DNA of 64,000 nt. It comes from Actinomyces oris (GTDB lineage Bacteria > Actinomycetota > Actinomycetes > Actinomycetales > Actinomycetaceae). Positions within the stretch are counted from its first letter, which is position 1; every line of letters starts with the position of its first letter. Both the position numbers and the translations under genes were made by a program. The notes below the pieces were generated by a model. That model did not search any database. It was not told the DNA's origin and was given only the letters and a program-made list of their open reading frames with translations. This document shows positions 18,496 through 27,674 of this stretch, piece after piece. The stretch covers positions 1 through 64,000 of the forward strand of contig NZ_CP014232.1 of the NCBI RefSeq assembly GCF_001553935.1, read 5' to 3'.

Positions 18496-18506
18496 GGGTT
18501 CGCGCC

Positions 18507-20114
18507 TCAGTCCTCGTCGTCCCCGTGCCAGGAGGCGGCATCGGTCCACAGGCCCTCGGCGGCCTCGTCGCGCAGCTGCTGGCGCGCGGCCTCCTTGGCA
18601 TCCATCATCTCGTGGTACTGGCTGCGCCGCTCCACGTTGGTCCGACGCCGACTGGTCTCCAGGCGCAGGTCGGTGCCTCTGGCGCCCAGCAGCTCGGGCC
18701 CGGTGGTCATTGTGGGCTCCCAGGTGAAGAGCACTCCCCCATCGACCTCGCCGATGAGGACGGTGTCGCCGGCGTGGGCGCCGGCCTTGACGAGCTCGTC
18801 CTCGACCCCGGCCGCGGCCAGGCGGTCGGCGAGGTAGCCGACAGCCTCGTCATTGGTGAAGTCGGTCTGACGCACCCAGCGCTCGGGGCGCTGCCCGCGG
18901 ACCTGGTAGACCTGCCCCTCGCTGGGATGGGCCAGCAGACGCACCTGGGCGACGCTCTCCTTCTCCCGCCGCCCGACCGCCGCGGGCCGGATGACGGGGC
19001 GCGGCTCACCCGAACCGTCAGTCGCACCGGGCTCGCCGTCGCGCTGGGACGTGGCCGGAGCGGCTTTCCGGGCCCGCTCGACCTCCCCGGCCAGGGCGAA
19101 GGACAGGGGGCGCAGCCCCGTGTGCGCGACCGCGGAGATGATGTGGACGGGCAGTCCCCGGGCCTCGATGTCGGCGCGCACGAACTCGGCGAGCTCCGCA
19201 GCGTCGGGGACATCGACCTTGTTGAGCACCACGATGCGGGGGCGCTCCATGAGGGGGACCCGGCCGGTGAGGGAGGGGTCGTCCTCCTGCTCGCCGAGGC
19301 GCTCGGAGTAGGCGGCGAGCTCTGCCTCAATGGTGTCCAGGTCGGAGAGGGGGTCGCGCCCCGGCTCGAGGGTGGCGCAGTCCAGGACGTGGACGATGAC
19401 GGCGCAGCGCTCGATGTGCCGCAGGAAGTCCAGCCCCAGTCCCTTGCCCTGGGAGGCTCCGGGGATGAGGCCGGGGACATCGGCGATGGTGTAGCGCACG
19501 TCGCCGGCCTCGACGACCCCGAGGTTGGGGACGAGGGTCGTGAAGGGGTAGTCGGCGATCTTGGGACGGGCGGCGCTCATGGCGGCGATGAGGGAGGACT
19601 TGCCGGCGCTGGGGTAGCCCACGAGGGCGACGTCGGCGATGGTCTTGAGCTCCAAGGTGATGTCCTGGGCCTGACCGGGCTCTCCCAGGAGGTGGAAGCC
19701 GGGGGCCTTGCGCTTGGAGGAGGCCAGGGAGAAGTTGCCGCGTCCGCCGGTACCGCCCTGGGCGACGACGACGCTGGCACCCTCTCCCACGAGGTCGGCG
19801 ATGACCTGGCCTCGCGAGTCCTTGACGACGGTCCCCTCGGGAACGGGCAGGACGAGGTTCTTGCCGTCGGTACCGCGGCGCCAGTCCCCCATGCCGGGGG
19901 TGCCGTTGCCGGCCCGCTGGTGCGGGGAGCGGTGGTAGCTCAGCAGGGTCGTCACCCGGGGGTCGACGGTCAGGACGACGTCGCCGCCATGACCGCCATC
20001 GCCGCCGTCGGGCCCGGCCAGGGGCTTGAACTTCTCACGGTGCACGGAGGTGCAGCCGTTGCCGCCGTCGCCGCCGGCCACGTGGAGGACCACTCGGTCA
20101 ATGAAGCTGGGCAT
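18507..20114 (-). CDS. obg: Obg/CgtA ribosome-associated GTPase
   Basis: 535 residues, long because of a C-terminal extension as in other actinobacteria. The Gly-rich Obg domain (residues 1-158; many GGDGGxGG turns) is followed by a GTPase domain with G1 [10 protein letters not shown]3 DVPGLI and G4 NKVD. An OCT domain follows, then a charged tail of about 65 residues. It acts in late 50S assembly and stress control. An insertion of about 30 residues rich in Gly, Glu and Ser lies between the GTPase and OCT domains. It follows rpmA by 86 bp in one transcription unit. Confidence 0.95.
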   Translation of the reverse strand: MPSFIDRVVLHVAGGDGGNGCTSVHREKFKPLAGPDGGDGGHGGDVVLTVDPRVTTLLSYHRSPHQRAGNGTPGMGDWRRGTDGKNLVLPVPEGTVVKDSRGQVIADLVGEGASVVVAQGGTGGRGNFSLASSKRKAPGFHLLGEPGQAQDITLELKTIADVALVGYPSAGKSSLIAAMSAARPKIADYPFTTLVPNLGVVEAGDVRYTIADVPGLIPGASQGKGLGLDFLRHIERCAVIVHVLDCATLEPGRDPLSDLDTIEAELAAYSERLGEQEDDPSLTGRVPLMERPRIVVLNKVDVPDAAELAEFVRADIEARGLPVHIISAVAHTGLRPLSFALAGEVERARKAAPATSQRDGEPGATDGSGEPRPVIRPAAVGRREKESVAQVRLLAHPSEGQVYQVRGQRPERWVRQTDFTNDEAVGYLADRLAAAGVEDELVKAGAHAGDTVLIGEVDGGVLFTWEPTMTTGPELLGARGTDLRLETSRRRTNVERRSQYHEMMDAKEAARQQLRDEAAEGLWTDAASWHGDDED

Positions 20115-20200
20115 GGGGTCTCCTGTGAGTCCGGGATAGCGCGAGAGGGCGGACGGCAGGTGCCGTCCGCCCTCTCGCGACGTGGTGATGTGCTCGGGGC

Positions 20201-20458
20201 TCAGGCCTCGGGGAGCACGACGTTGACGACCCGGCGACCGCGGAAGGTGCCGAACTCGACGTTACCGGCGGCGGTGGCGAACAGGGTGTCGTCGTTGCCG
20301 CGGCCGACGTTACGGCCCGGGTGGAAGTGGGTGCCGCGCTGGCGGACGATGATCTCGCCGGCCTTGACGAACTGGCCGCCGAAGCGCTTGACGCCGAGGC
20401 GCTGCGCGTTGGAGTCGCGGCCGTTACGGGAGGAACCAAGACCCTTCTTGTGTGCCAT
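20201..20458 (-). CDS. rpmA: 50S ribosomal protein L27
   Basis: 85 residues beginning [20 protein letters not shown], which is the mature L27 N-terminus that reaches the peptidyl-transferase centre. There is no cleavable Firmicutes-type leader. It contains the [10 protein letters not shown] block. It lies between rplU (69-bp gap) and obg, the near-universal order. Confidence 0.97.
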   Translation of the reverse strand: MAHKKGLGSSRNGRDSNAQRLGVKRFGGQFVKAGEIIVRQRGTHFHPGRNVGRGNDDTLFATAAGNVEFGTFRGRRVVNVVLPEA

Positions 20459-20527
20459 GGTTGAAGGCTTCTTTCTTCTCGAGCGTGTGCGTTCAGGATG
20501 CCCGCGTACTGGCTGACGCCGGGGCGG

Positions 20528-20848
20528 TCACTTGATGGCGGTGACCTTGACGGCCGTCAGCTGAGCGCGGTGGCCCTGGCGCTTGCGGAAGCCGGTCTTG
20601 TTCTTGAACTTGAGGATGTTGATCTTGGGGCCCTTCTCGTCGCCGATGATCTCGGCGGTGACGGAGGACTTGGCCAGATCGGCGGCAGAGGTGGTCACCT
20701 TGTCGCCGTCCACCAGCATGACGGGGGCGAGGGTGACCTCGTCGCCGATCTCACCAGCAAGCTTGTCGACAACCACGACGTCGCCGACGGAGACCTTCTC
20801 CTGACGGCCGCCGGCCTTGACGATCGCGTAGACCACTTGAATGCTCAT
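20528..20848 (-). CDS. rplU: 50S ribosomal protein L21
   Basis: 106 residues with [14 protein letters not shown] at the start and the C-terminal [10 protein letters not shown] signature. I used the ATG at 20846-20848. A GTG four codons later would give the shorter form usual in other species, and the upstream GAG sequence does not decide between them. It is first in the rplU-rpmA-obg unit, with a candidate promoter about 100 bp upstream. Confidence 0.96.
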   Translation of the reverse strand: MSIQVVYAIVKAGGRQEKVSVGDVVVVDKLAGEIGDEVTLAPVMLVDGDKVTTSAADLAKSSVTAEIIGDEKGPKINILKFKNKTGFRKRQGHRAQLTAVKVTAIK

Positions 20849-20949
20849 CTCTGTAGATTCTTCGAAAGGCTCTCACTCGCCGCAAGACCGGTATCGGCCT
20901 CGCCGGGAGGGCCCTGTCTGGGCAATGGCGCAAGAAGCACCGGCAGATA

Positions 20950-20978
20950 ACTCTAGGCGATCATGTCGCCAGCACCAA
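20950..20978 (-). promoter_or_regulatory. Candidate promoter of rplU-rpmA-obg
   Basis: On the minus strand TTGGTG (20973-20978) and TAGAGT (20950-20955) are separated by 17 bp in the gap after rne. This would give a leader of about 95 nt before rplU. The -35 box is a weak match. Confidence 0.35.
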
Positions 20979-21024
20979 CCTCCGATCCACCCCACCCCCT
21001 GTGTTCTTGGGCACGGAGACCTCG

Positions 21025-24000
21025 TCAGGCCGATGCCTCCGGGGCGTCTGAAGAATTCTCCGGCGAGGGCGCGGCACTCTTGGCCGTGGCCCGCCGTCGC
21101 GTTCTCCTCACCGGCTTCTCCTCCACCGGCTCCGCCGACGCCTCCCCAGGCTGCGGCTCAGCGGGGTCCTCGGAGGTCGTGGCGACCTTCTTCTCAGCCT
21201 TCTTGCCGGTCTTCCGCCCCGACTTCTTGTCCGCCTTGTCGCCCTTCTTCTCACCGGTCTTCTTCGCCGACTTCTTGTCAGCCGCCTTCCTCGACCGGGT
21301 CTTGACCGGCTTGTCCTCGGCCAGGGAGTCCGAAACTTCCTGACCATCGGAGGACTGCCCGTTCTCCGCGGTCTGCGTCGCAGCGTCGGCGGTGTCACTC
21401 ACGCCGGCCTCCGGAGCCTCAACGGCCCCCTGACCCTCATGAGGGTCCTGTCCCTCCTGCTGGCTGTCCTTGTGAGCCTGCTCGGCGGCGGCCGCGATCT
21501 GGGCCAGAGCGCCTCGCACTGCCGCCCGGGCCTCGTCGTCTACTCCGGACTCGGGCGATACGGCAACGTCGCGCCCTGCCGATGCCTTGCCGCGACCGGA
21601 GCCCTTGGAGCTCTTGGAGCCCTTGGTCTCCTGGGAGTCCTTCTTGGCCTCCTTCTTGCCCCCGCCGGCGGCCTGCTCCTCACGGTTCTTGCGTCCGCGC
21701 GAGCGTCCGCCGCCGCGTGAGGCGGAGGCCGACATGTCGATCTGCTGGTTCTCCACGGGCTCGTCGTGGACGATGAAGCCCCGGCCCTTGCAGTGCTCGC
21801 AGGTGGTGGAGAATGCCTCGACCAGGCCCTGGCCGACCCGTTTGCGGGTCATCTGGACCAGCCCCAATGAGGTGACCTCAGTGACCTGGTGGCGGGTGCG
21901 GTCGCGCCCCAGGCACTCCACGAGCCGGCGCAGCACGAGGTCCCGGTTGGACTCCAGGACCATGTCGACGAAGTCGATGACGACCATGCCACCGATGTCG
22001 CGCAGGCGCAGCTGGCGGACGATCTCCTCGGCGGCCTCCAGGTTGTTGCGGGTGACGGTCTCCTCCAGCGTGCCTCCCGCTCCGGTGAAGCGCCCGGTGT
22101 TGACGTCGATGACGGTCATCGCCTCGGTGCGGTCGATGACCAGGGTGCCGCCGCTGGGAAGCCAGACCTTGCGGTCGAAGCCCTTGGCGAGCTGCTCGTC
22201 GACACGGTGGGCGGCGAAGACGTCCTCGGGCCCGACCCAGTGCTCGAGGCGCTCGGACAGATCCGGGCTGACCTCGTCGATGTACTGGGAGATCGTGGAC
22301 CAGGTGTTGTCGCCGGAGACGATGAGCTTGCGGAAGTCCTCGTTGAAGACGTCGCGGATGACTCTCACGGCGAGCTCGGGCTCCCCCTTGAGCAGGACGG
22401 GGGCCTTGCCGCTGCCCTTCATGACGGAGAACGCCTTCTTGTCGATGGCCTCCCACTGGGCCACGAGGCGTTCGACGTCGGCGGTCAGCTGCTCCTGAGT
22501 GGCCCCCTCCGCGGCGGTGCGCACGATGACTCCTGCCGAGTCGGGCACGATCCGCTTGAGGATCTTCTTCAGGCGGCTGCGCTCGGTGTCCGGCAGCTTG
22601 CGCGAGATCCCCGTCATGGTTCCTCCGGGGACCAGGACCAGGTATCGGCCCGCCAGAGTGATCTGGCTGGTGAGGCGAGCGCCCTTGTGGCCGATGGGGT
22701 CCTTGGTGACCTGGACCAGGACGGTGTCGCCACTGGAGAGAGCGTCCTCGATGCGGCGGGGCCGTCCCTCCAGGCCGGCGGCGTCCCAGTTGACCTCGCC
22801 GGCGTAGAGGACGGCGTTGCGCCCCTTGCCCAGGTCCACGAAGGCGGCCTCCATGGAGGGCAGGACGTTCTGAACCCGACCGACGTAGACGTTGCCGACC
22901 ATGGAGGTCTGGGTGTGCCGGGAGACGTAGTGCTCCACGAGGAGCCCGTCCTCCAGGACGGCGATCTGGTTGAGGCCGTCGGACTCGCGCACGATCATCT
23001 GTCGGTCCACGGACTCGCGACGGGCCAGGAACTCGGCCTCGGTGACGATGGGACGACGACGCCCGGCCGCCCTGCCCTCGCGGCGGCGCTGACGCTTGGC
23101 CTCCAGGCGGGTGGAGCCCTTGAGGGCGGTCACCTCGTCACGCAGGTCGCCACCCTCCGAGCGGGTACGGGAGCGACGTCGCCGGCGGCGCGATCCGGAC
23201 ACGGCGCTCGTGGCGATCTCCGTGGCGGCATCGGAGGAGGATTCGCGCGATGGAGCCTCATCGGCTCCGTCATCCTCCACGGCCGGCGACTCGTCATCGG
23301 CGTCAGTGCGCGTCGAGTCCTCACCCCGCGAGCGCGAGCGCCGACCGCGACCACCGCGGCGACGCTTGCGGCGGACCCCGCCCTCACGGCCGTCCTCCGA
23401 GGACTCGGCCTGGGCCTCATCGGCCCCGTCAGGGCCGTCGGCCTCAGCGACCTCGGCGTCGGTCTTGTCAAGGGCAGAGTCCTCGCGGGACTCCTGCGGG
23501 GCCCCGGTACCGGCGGCGGCCCGCCGACGCCGACGGCCGCGACCACCACTGCGGTCGGCACGGGAGGACTCGGACTCAGCATCCTCGTCATGTCCCTGGG
23601 CACCGGTCCGCGCGTCGGCGTCCTCCTCGTCCGCCCAGTCCTTGGCGCCCTGGTGGCGCGAGGCGCTCGGCGCCGCCTGGGGGGCGGCGGTGGCCGCGGT
23701 GACCCGACGGCGCCGGCGGGCCCGACTTGGGTCGGGGGCCTGGAACAGGAGCGAGGCGGCAGGAAGACGGGGGGCCTGGAGTTCCTCCTCCTCACCCGAG
23801 TCCGCCCCGGTGAGCTCGTCATCCTCCTGAGGCATCTCGAGCCCCTCGCCGTCGGTCCCCTCGGTGTCGACCTGCTGCTCGGCATCCTCCTGCGCAGCAT
23901 CGGCGCTCGATGCATCCTCGGTCACGTGCGTGTCATCTGGCTCGTCCGCCCCGGCAGTGACGTGGGGCTCGGCAGCAGGAGCCTTCTCGGGGGCGGCAGA

Positions 24001-24276
24001 GGCCGCGACGACCTTCCGACGACGACGAGGCGGGGCCGACTCAACAGCCGCGGCCTGCGGGGCCTGCTGCACGCCGGGCTCCTCAGCCCCAAAGGCGGTG
24101 ACGGCATCGGCGGCCCCTACCGAACCGGGCTGCTCGGCAGCAGGAGCCTTCTCGGGGGCGGCCGCTGCCGCGGTGACCCTGCGGCGACGGCGCGGAGTCG
24201 GCGCGTTCACGGCGTCACCGTCGGCGTGCTCCTGCTCGTACGATTCTGTTGATTCTGATGTGGTGCGACGTGCCAT
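21025..24276 (-). CDS. rne: Ribonuclease E/G with long N- and C-terminal disordered arms
   Basis: 1083 residues. The endoribonuclease starts rRNA processing and mRNA decay. The catalytic core is roughly residues 400-850: S1 RNA-binding part near 455-560 (VGNVYVGRVQNVLPSMEAAF), catalytic DVNTGRFTG near 730, VVIDFVDM near 768, and the zinc-link CEHCKGRG near 828. The first 400 residues and last 230 are Arg, Glu, Ala and Lys-rich and unstructured, as in mycobacterial RNase E where such arms scaffold partners. An Arg-tract module (RRRR followed by V and an Ala-rich stretch) recurs at about residues 29, 83 and 187. The gene precedes rplU in the usual actinobacterial order. Confidence 0.93.
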   Translation of the reverse strand: MARRTTSESTESYEQEHADGDAVNAPTPRRRRRVTAAAAAPEKAPAAEQPGSVGAADAVTAFGAEEPGVQQAPQAAAVESAPPRRRRKVVAASAAPEKAPAAEPHVTAGADEPDDTHVTEDASSADAAQEDAEQQVDTEGTDGEGLEMPQEDDELTGADSGEEEELQAPRLPAASLLFQAPDPSRARRRRRVTAATAAPQAAPSASRHQGAKDWADEEDADARTGAQGHDEDAESESSRADRSGGRGRRRRRAAAGTGAPQESREDSALDKTDAEVAEADGPDGADEAQAESSEDGREGGVRRKRRRGGRGRRSRSRGEDSTRTDADDESPAVEDDGADEAPSRESSSDAATEIATSAVSGSRRRRRRSRTRSEGGDLRDEVTALKGSTRLEAKRQRRREGRAAGRRRPIVTEAEFLARRESVDRQMIVRESDGLNQIAVLEDGLLVEHYVSRHTQTSMVGNVYVGRVQNVLPSMEAAFVDLGKGRNAVLYAGEVNWDAAGLEGRPRRIEDALSSGDTVLVQVTKDPIGHKGARLTSQITLAGRYLVLVPGGTMTGISRKLPDTERSRLKKILKRIVPDSAGVIVRTAAEGATQEQLTADVERLVAQWEAIDKKAFSVMKGSGKAPVLLKGEPELAVRVIRDVFNEDFRKLIVSGDNTWSTISQYIDEVSPDLSERLEHWVGPEDVFAAHRVDEQLAKGFDRKVWLPSGGTLVIDRTEAMTVIDVNTGRFTGAGGTLEETVTRNNLEAAEEIVRQLRLRDIGGMVVIDFVDMVLESNRDLVLRRLVECLGRDRTRHQVTEVTSLGLVQMTRKRVGQGLVEAFSTTCEHCKGRGFIVHDEPVENQQIDMSASASRGGGRSRGRKNREEQAAGGGKKEAKKDSQETKGSKSSKGSGRGKASAGRDVAVSPESGVDDEARAAVRGALAQIAAAAEQAHKDSQQEGQDPHEGQGAVEAPEAGVSDTADAATQTAENGQSSDGQEVSDSLAEDKPVKTRSRKAADKKSAKKTGEKKGDKADKKSGRKTGKKAEKKVATTSEDPAEPQPGEASAEPVEEKPVRRTRRRATAKSAAPSPENSSDAPEASA
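23968..24162 (-). repeat. 30-bp direct repeat inside the 5' part of rne
   Basis: The same 30 bases occur at 23968-23997 and 24133-24162. The offset is 165 bp, exactly 55 codons, so the reading frame is kept. Each copy encodes the Ala/Pro/Glu-rich part of an Arg-tract module. It points to an in-frame tandem duplication in the disordered arm. Confidence 0.85.
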
Positions 24277-24896
24277 GGGGCTTGCACTCTCCGGGGCCGA
24301 CGCCGTCGTCGTACCCTCGACGCGTCAGCGCGGTTGTGCTCCCAGGGGGAGCAGCGAAAAAGTCTTGAGCGCGCCCGGGAGGACGCACGCCTTGCCTCTC
24401 ATCCACACAGACCGGGCTCGCAGCGGCGCAGCTCAGGCGGCGCAAGGTCCTCGGACAGGGTCGGTTGGAAGGCGTGGCTCCGGGTACTGGTACGAGGCAC
24501 CCGATGCCGGCTCGAAGTATCCCACACAAACGCAGATAAGCGCTTGTGCGACTCGTGGTGCCCCCAATCTCTGTGCACGTTGACCTCATCACGCACCCAG
24601 CAACCTTCCACCCCTCAGCCAGACACGCGGAAGCCCTACCGTCGCGCGGCGGACTTTCGGCCCACTCTCGCGGCATACACACCATTCAACGTTCAGTCGT
24701 TGAACTACCGCGACAACGTCTCCCCAGCGATGCGTTCACAAGAAAAGAACCGGTCGGACCGCATGCCTCAGGAGCGTCACACCCCACACGTTTCATGACA
24801 TGACGTCATCGATGACCTACACTGACCCTATTGACCTGTAGAACGCTCTACAGTATTTCCTATCGATCTCATCGTCATCTCCGAAAGGTGGCACTG
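24277..24896. other. Long divergent intergenic region, rne leader and cyd promoter region
   Basis: No convincing gene lies in these 620 bp; short frames here lack ribosome sites and recognisable products. It would hold the rne leader on the minus strand and the cydA control region on the plus strand. Three palindromes are visible: TTCAACG-N6-CGTTGAA (24685-24704), ATGACGTCAT (24800-24809) and CTGTAGA-N4-TCTACAG (24836-24853). A weaker inverted repeat, CACAAACG (24525-24532) with CGCTTGTG (24541-24548), lies in the rne-proximal half. The region is less GC-rich near 24700-24870 than the coding DNA around it. Confidence 0.6.
24831..24859 (+). promoter_or_regulatory. Candidate cydABDC promoter with operator in the spacer
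   Basis: TTGACC (24831-24836) and TATTTC (24854-24859) lie 17 bp apart. The palindrome CTGTAGA-ACGC-TCTACAG (24836-24853) fills the spacer exactly, a layout in which a bound repressor would block RNA polymerase. The ATG of cydA follows at 24897 behind AAAGGTGG. Confidence 0.5.
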
Positions 24897-26453
24897 ATGG
24901 CCATCTCTCCCATGGCGCTGGACTCTCTGGATCTGGCGCGCTGGCAGTTCGGTATCACCACCGTCTACCACTTCATCCTGGTTCCGCTGACCATCGGACT
25001 GTCGCCGCTGGTGGCTCTCATGGAGACGCTCTGGCGCAGGACCGGCAACAAGCAGTGGCTCGTGGCCACCAAGTTCTTCGGCAAGATCCTACTCATCAAC
25101 TTCGCGCTCGGTGTGGCCACCGGCATCGTTCAGGAGTTCCAGTTCGGCATGAACTGGTCGGAGTACTCCAGGTTCGTCGGCAACATCTTTGGCGCCCCCC
25201 TCGCCTTCGAGGCCCTGCTGGCCTTCTTCATGGAGTCCGTCTTCCTGGGCCTGTGGATCTTCGGATGGGACCGCCTGTCCCCCAGGTTGCACAACCTGTG
25301 CATGTGGGCCGTGGCCGCCGGCACGAACTTCTCCGCCTTCTTCATCCTTACCGCCAACTCCTGGATGCAGCACCCGGTGGGCGCCGTCGTCAACCCCAAG
25401 ACGGGCCGCGCCGAGCTCGATGGCGTGAGCGGCTTCCTCAAGCTCCTGTCCAACGAGCTGGTGTGGGCCACTGTGCTGCACGTCATCTCCTCGGCTCTGC
25501 TGGTGGCCGCAGCCGTCGTCATGGGCGTGTCCGTGTGGTGGATGGTCAAGGCCGCCCAGGCCAAGCAGGACTTCGAGGCGCGTGAGCTGTGGCGGCGGGT
25601 CGCCCGTTTCGGGGCCGTCACCATGGTGGCCGCGGGTCTGGTCACCGCCGGCACCGGCCACATGCAGGGTCAGCTGGTCGCCGAGTACCAGCCGGGCAAG
25701 ATGGCCGCTGCCGAGGGGCTGTGCCACACCGAGGCCGGAGCCCCCTTCACCGTGGCCGCCTTCGGGGACTGCAAGAACGAGGACGGCATGGTCCGGTTCA
25801 TCTCGGTTCCCGGTGTCTACTCCTTCATGGCCACCAATGACTTCAACGCCGAGGTCACCGGACTCAAGGAGACCGGTGACATCTACAAGCAGTACGGCAC
25901 CACCGACGCGCGCGGTAACGCCGTCGACTACAGCCCCAACGTCATGGTCAACTTCTGGTCCTTCCGCCTCATGATCGGGCTGGGCATGGCCTCGATGGCC
26001 CTGGGGGCTCTGGCCCTGTGGCTGACCCGCTCCGATCGGCTCATCTCCCGCCCGCTGCTGGGCAAGGCGGCGCTGGCCACCATGTGGCTGCCCTTCATCG
26101 CCTGCTCCTTCGGCTGGATCTTCCGTGAGATGGGCCGTCAGCCCTGGGTCATCGTCCCCAACCTGTCCGATCCGGTCTCGCAGGTCTACATGCTCACCGC
26201 CGACGGCGTCTCCTCCGTGGTCTCCTCGGGCACGGTGCTGGCCTCCATGGTCATTTTCACCCTGCTGTACGCCGCGCTCGGCGTGGTCTGGTTCGTGCTG
26301 CTGCGCCGCTACATCCGTGAAGGGGTGCGCACCCCGGTGCCGGACAAGACCGAGAAGTCCAAGCAGACGGACCGGGATGGCAAGGGCACGGACTCCAGCG
26401 ACGATTCCGTTGACTCCTCCGAGGCCGCCCCGGCCCTGTCCTTCGCCTACTGA
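24897..26453 (+). CDS. cydA: Cytochrome bd-type quinol oxidase subunit I
   Basis: Reduces oxygen with quinol electrons at high affinity in the membrane. 518 residues from the ATG at 24897, preceded by AAAGGTGG; an upstream in-frame ATG at 24831 overlaps the promoter. The N-terminal WQFGITTVYHFILVPLTIG holds the haem His (about residue 25), and MESVFLGLWIFGWDRLSP and NSWMQHPVG are CydA signatures. About nine membrane helices are expected. The C-terminal 40 residues are charged, with many Asp, Lys and Ser. It heads cydABDC. Confidence 0.96.
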   Translation: MAISPMALDSLDLARWQFGITTVYHFILVPLTIGLSPLVALMETLWRRTGNKQWLVATKFFGKILLINFALGVATGIVQEFQFGMNWSEYSRFVGNIFGAPLAFEALLAFFMESVFLGLWIFGWDRLSPRLHNLCMWAVAAGTNFSAFFILTANSWMQHPVGAVVNPKTGRAELDGVSGFLKLLSNELVWATVLHVISSALLVAAAVVMGVSVWWMVKAAQAKQDFEARELWRRVARFGAVTMVAAGLVTAGTGHMQGQLVAEYQPGKMAAAEGLCHTEAGAPFTVAAFGDCKNEDGMVRFISVPGVYSFMATNDFNAEVTGLKETGDIYKQYGTTDARGNAVDYSPNVMVNFWSFRLMIGLGMASMALGALALWLTRSDRLISRPLLGKAALATMWLPFIACSFGWIFREMGRQPWVIVPNLSDPVSQVYMLTADGVSSVVSSGTVLASMVIFTLLYAALGVVWFVLLRRYIREGVRTPVPDKTEKSKQTDRDGKGTDSSDDSVDSSEAAPALSFAY

Positions 26454-26474
26454 GCCGAGGAAGGTAGAAACCCC

Positions 26475-27608
26475 ATGACACTGAGCATCCTCTGGTTCAT
26501 CCTCATCGCCGTCCTGTGGATCGGTTACCTCACGCTGGAGGGCTTCGACTTCGGCGTCGGCATGATCCTGAAGATCCTGGGCCGCGACGAGCGCGAGCGG
26601 CGCGCGACGCTGTCCACCATCGGCCCCCACTGGGACGGTAACGAGGTGTGGCTGCTGACCGCCGGCGGGGCGACCTTCGCCGCCTTCCCCGAGTGGTACT
26701 CCACCCTGTTCTCCGGGGCCTACGTCGTCCTGTTCATCATTCTGCTGTGCCTCATCGTGCGCGTATGCGCCATCGAGTGGCGTCCCAAGGTCAACTCCCA
26801 GACCTGGCGCGACCGCTGGGACTGGGTCCACACGATCAGCGCCTGGCTGCCTTCCATCCTGTGGGGCGTGGCCTTCGCGAACCTGGTTCAGGGCATGCAC
26901 ATCGAGGTCGTCCAGACCTCCAACGGCGCCGTCGTCCCGGCCTCCCAGGTGCCGGCCGACTCCCTGGTGCCCGGTGCCGCCCACCAGATCACCGGGGGCC
27001 TGCTCACGATGGTGACCCCCTTCACCCTGCTGGGAGGCGTCGTCACCTGCCTGCTCTTCCTCAACCACGGAGCGCTCTTCGTGGCGCTCAAGACCACTGG
27101 GGATCTGTCGCAGCGCGCGCTGCGGATGTCACGCCGGCTCGCCCCGGCGGCCACCGCGGTCACCGCCGCCTGGGCCCTGTGGGCGCAGCTGGCCTACTCG
27201 GGCAGCGCCCTGTCCTGGATTCCGCTGGTCGTCGCCGCTGCCGGACTCATCGGCTCCCTGCTCATGGGACGCACTGGGAAGGAGGGCCGGGCCTTCGCCC
27301 TGCACTTTGTGGGGATCGCCTTCGCCGTCGTCTTCATCTTCGCCGCGATGGCCCCCAACGTCATGCGCTCCTCGGTGGACCCGGCCTACTCGCTGACGAT
27401 CCAGCAGGCCGCGAGCGCCGACACGACCCTGCTCATCATGAGCGTCGCCGCGGCGGTGTTCGTCCCCGGGGTCCTGGCCTACACGATCTGGAGCTACAAG
27501 GTCTTCGCCTCGCGCATCAGCGTCGAGAGCATCGACCCCGACCAGGGCGGTCTGCACCCCACGCTGGTGCGTGACTCGGCTCAGCCCGAGGCGCACTTCG
27601 GGTACTGA
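26475..27608 (+). CDS. cydB: Cytochrome bd-type quinol oxidase subunit II
   Basis: 377 residues, hydrophobic, about nine helices. It has the CydB start ILWFILIAVLWIGYLTLEGF followed by DFGVGMI, then GPHWDGNEVWLLTAGGATFAAFP. It partners CydA in the oxidase. It begins 22 bp after cydA, with GAAGG upstream of the ATG, so both are made from one mRNA. No truncation or missing signature is seen. Confidence 0.96.
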   Translation: MTLSILWFILIAVLWIGYLTLEGFDFGVGMILKILGRDERERRATLSTIGPHWDGNEVWLLTAGGATFAAFPEWYSTLFSGAYVVLFIILLCLIVRVCAIEWRPKVNSQTWRDRWDWVHTISAWLPSILWGVAFANLVQGMHIEVVQTSNGAVVPASQVPADSLVPGAAHQITGGLLTMVTPFTLLGGVVTCLLFLNHGALFVALKTTGDLSQRALRMSRRLAPAATAVTAAWALWAQLAYSGSALSWIPLVVAAAGLIGSLLMGRTGKEGRAFALHFVGIAFAVVFIFAAMAPNVMRSSVDPAYSLTIQQAASADTTLLIMSVAAAVFVPGVLAYTIWSYKVFASRISVESIDPDQGGLHPTLVRDSAQPEAHFGY

Positions 27609-27661
27609 CCGTCAGCGCGACGCATCGGCCGGGAGTTTCCGGGCCCTTGGACCTACTCCCC

Positions 27662-27674
27662 TATCCTTGAGCAG
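27662..27674 (+). promoter_or_regulatory. Candidate leaderless promoter of cydD
   Basis: TATCCT (27662-27667) is followed after seven bases by the GTG at 27675. This would let cydDC be transcribed separately from cydAB. There is no good -35 box, and GAGCAG before the GTG could instead serve as a weak ribosome site. Confidence 0.35.

Noticed and set aside
21889..24252. Long open frame (787 codons) antisense to rne
   Set aside because: Composition is the complement-frame shadow of a GC-rich gene. The sense strand has clear RNase E motifs and the antisense protein has no recognisable domain.
24334..24798. 154-codon open frame in the rne-cydA gap
   Set aside because: No ribosome site, mixed low-complexity composition, and it overlaps the cyd control region.
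25089..27068. 659-codon open frame antisense to cydA and cydB
   Set aside because: It crosses both genes on the wrong strand and has the His/Gly/Asp-rich composition usual for such shadows.
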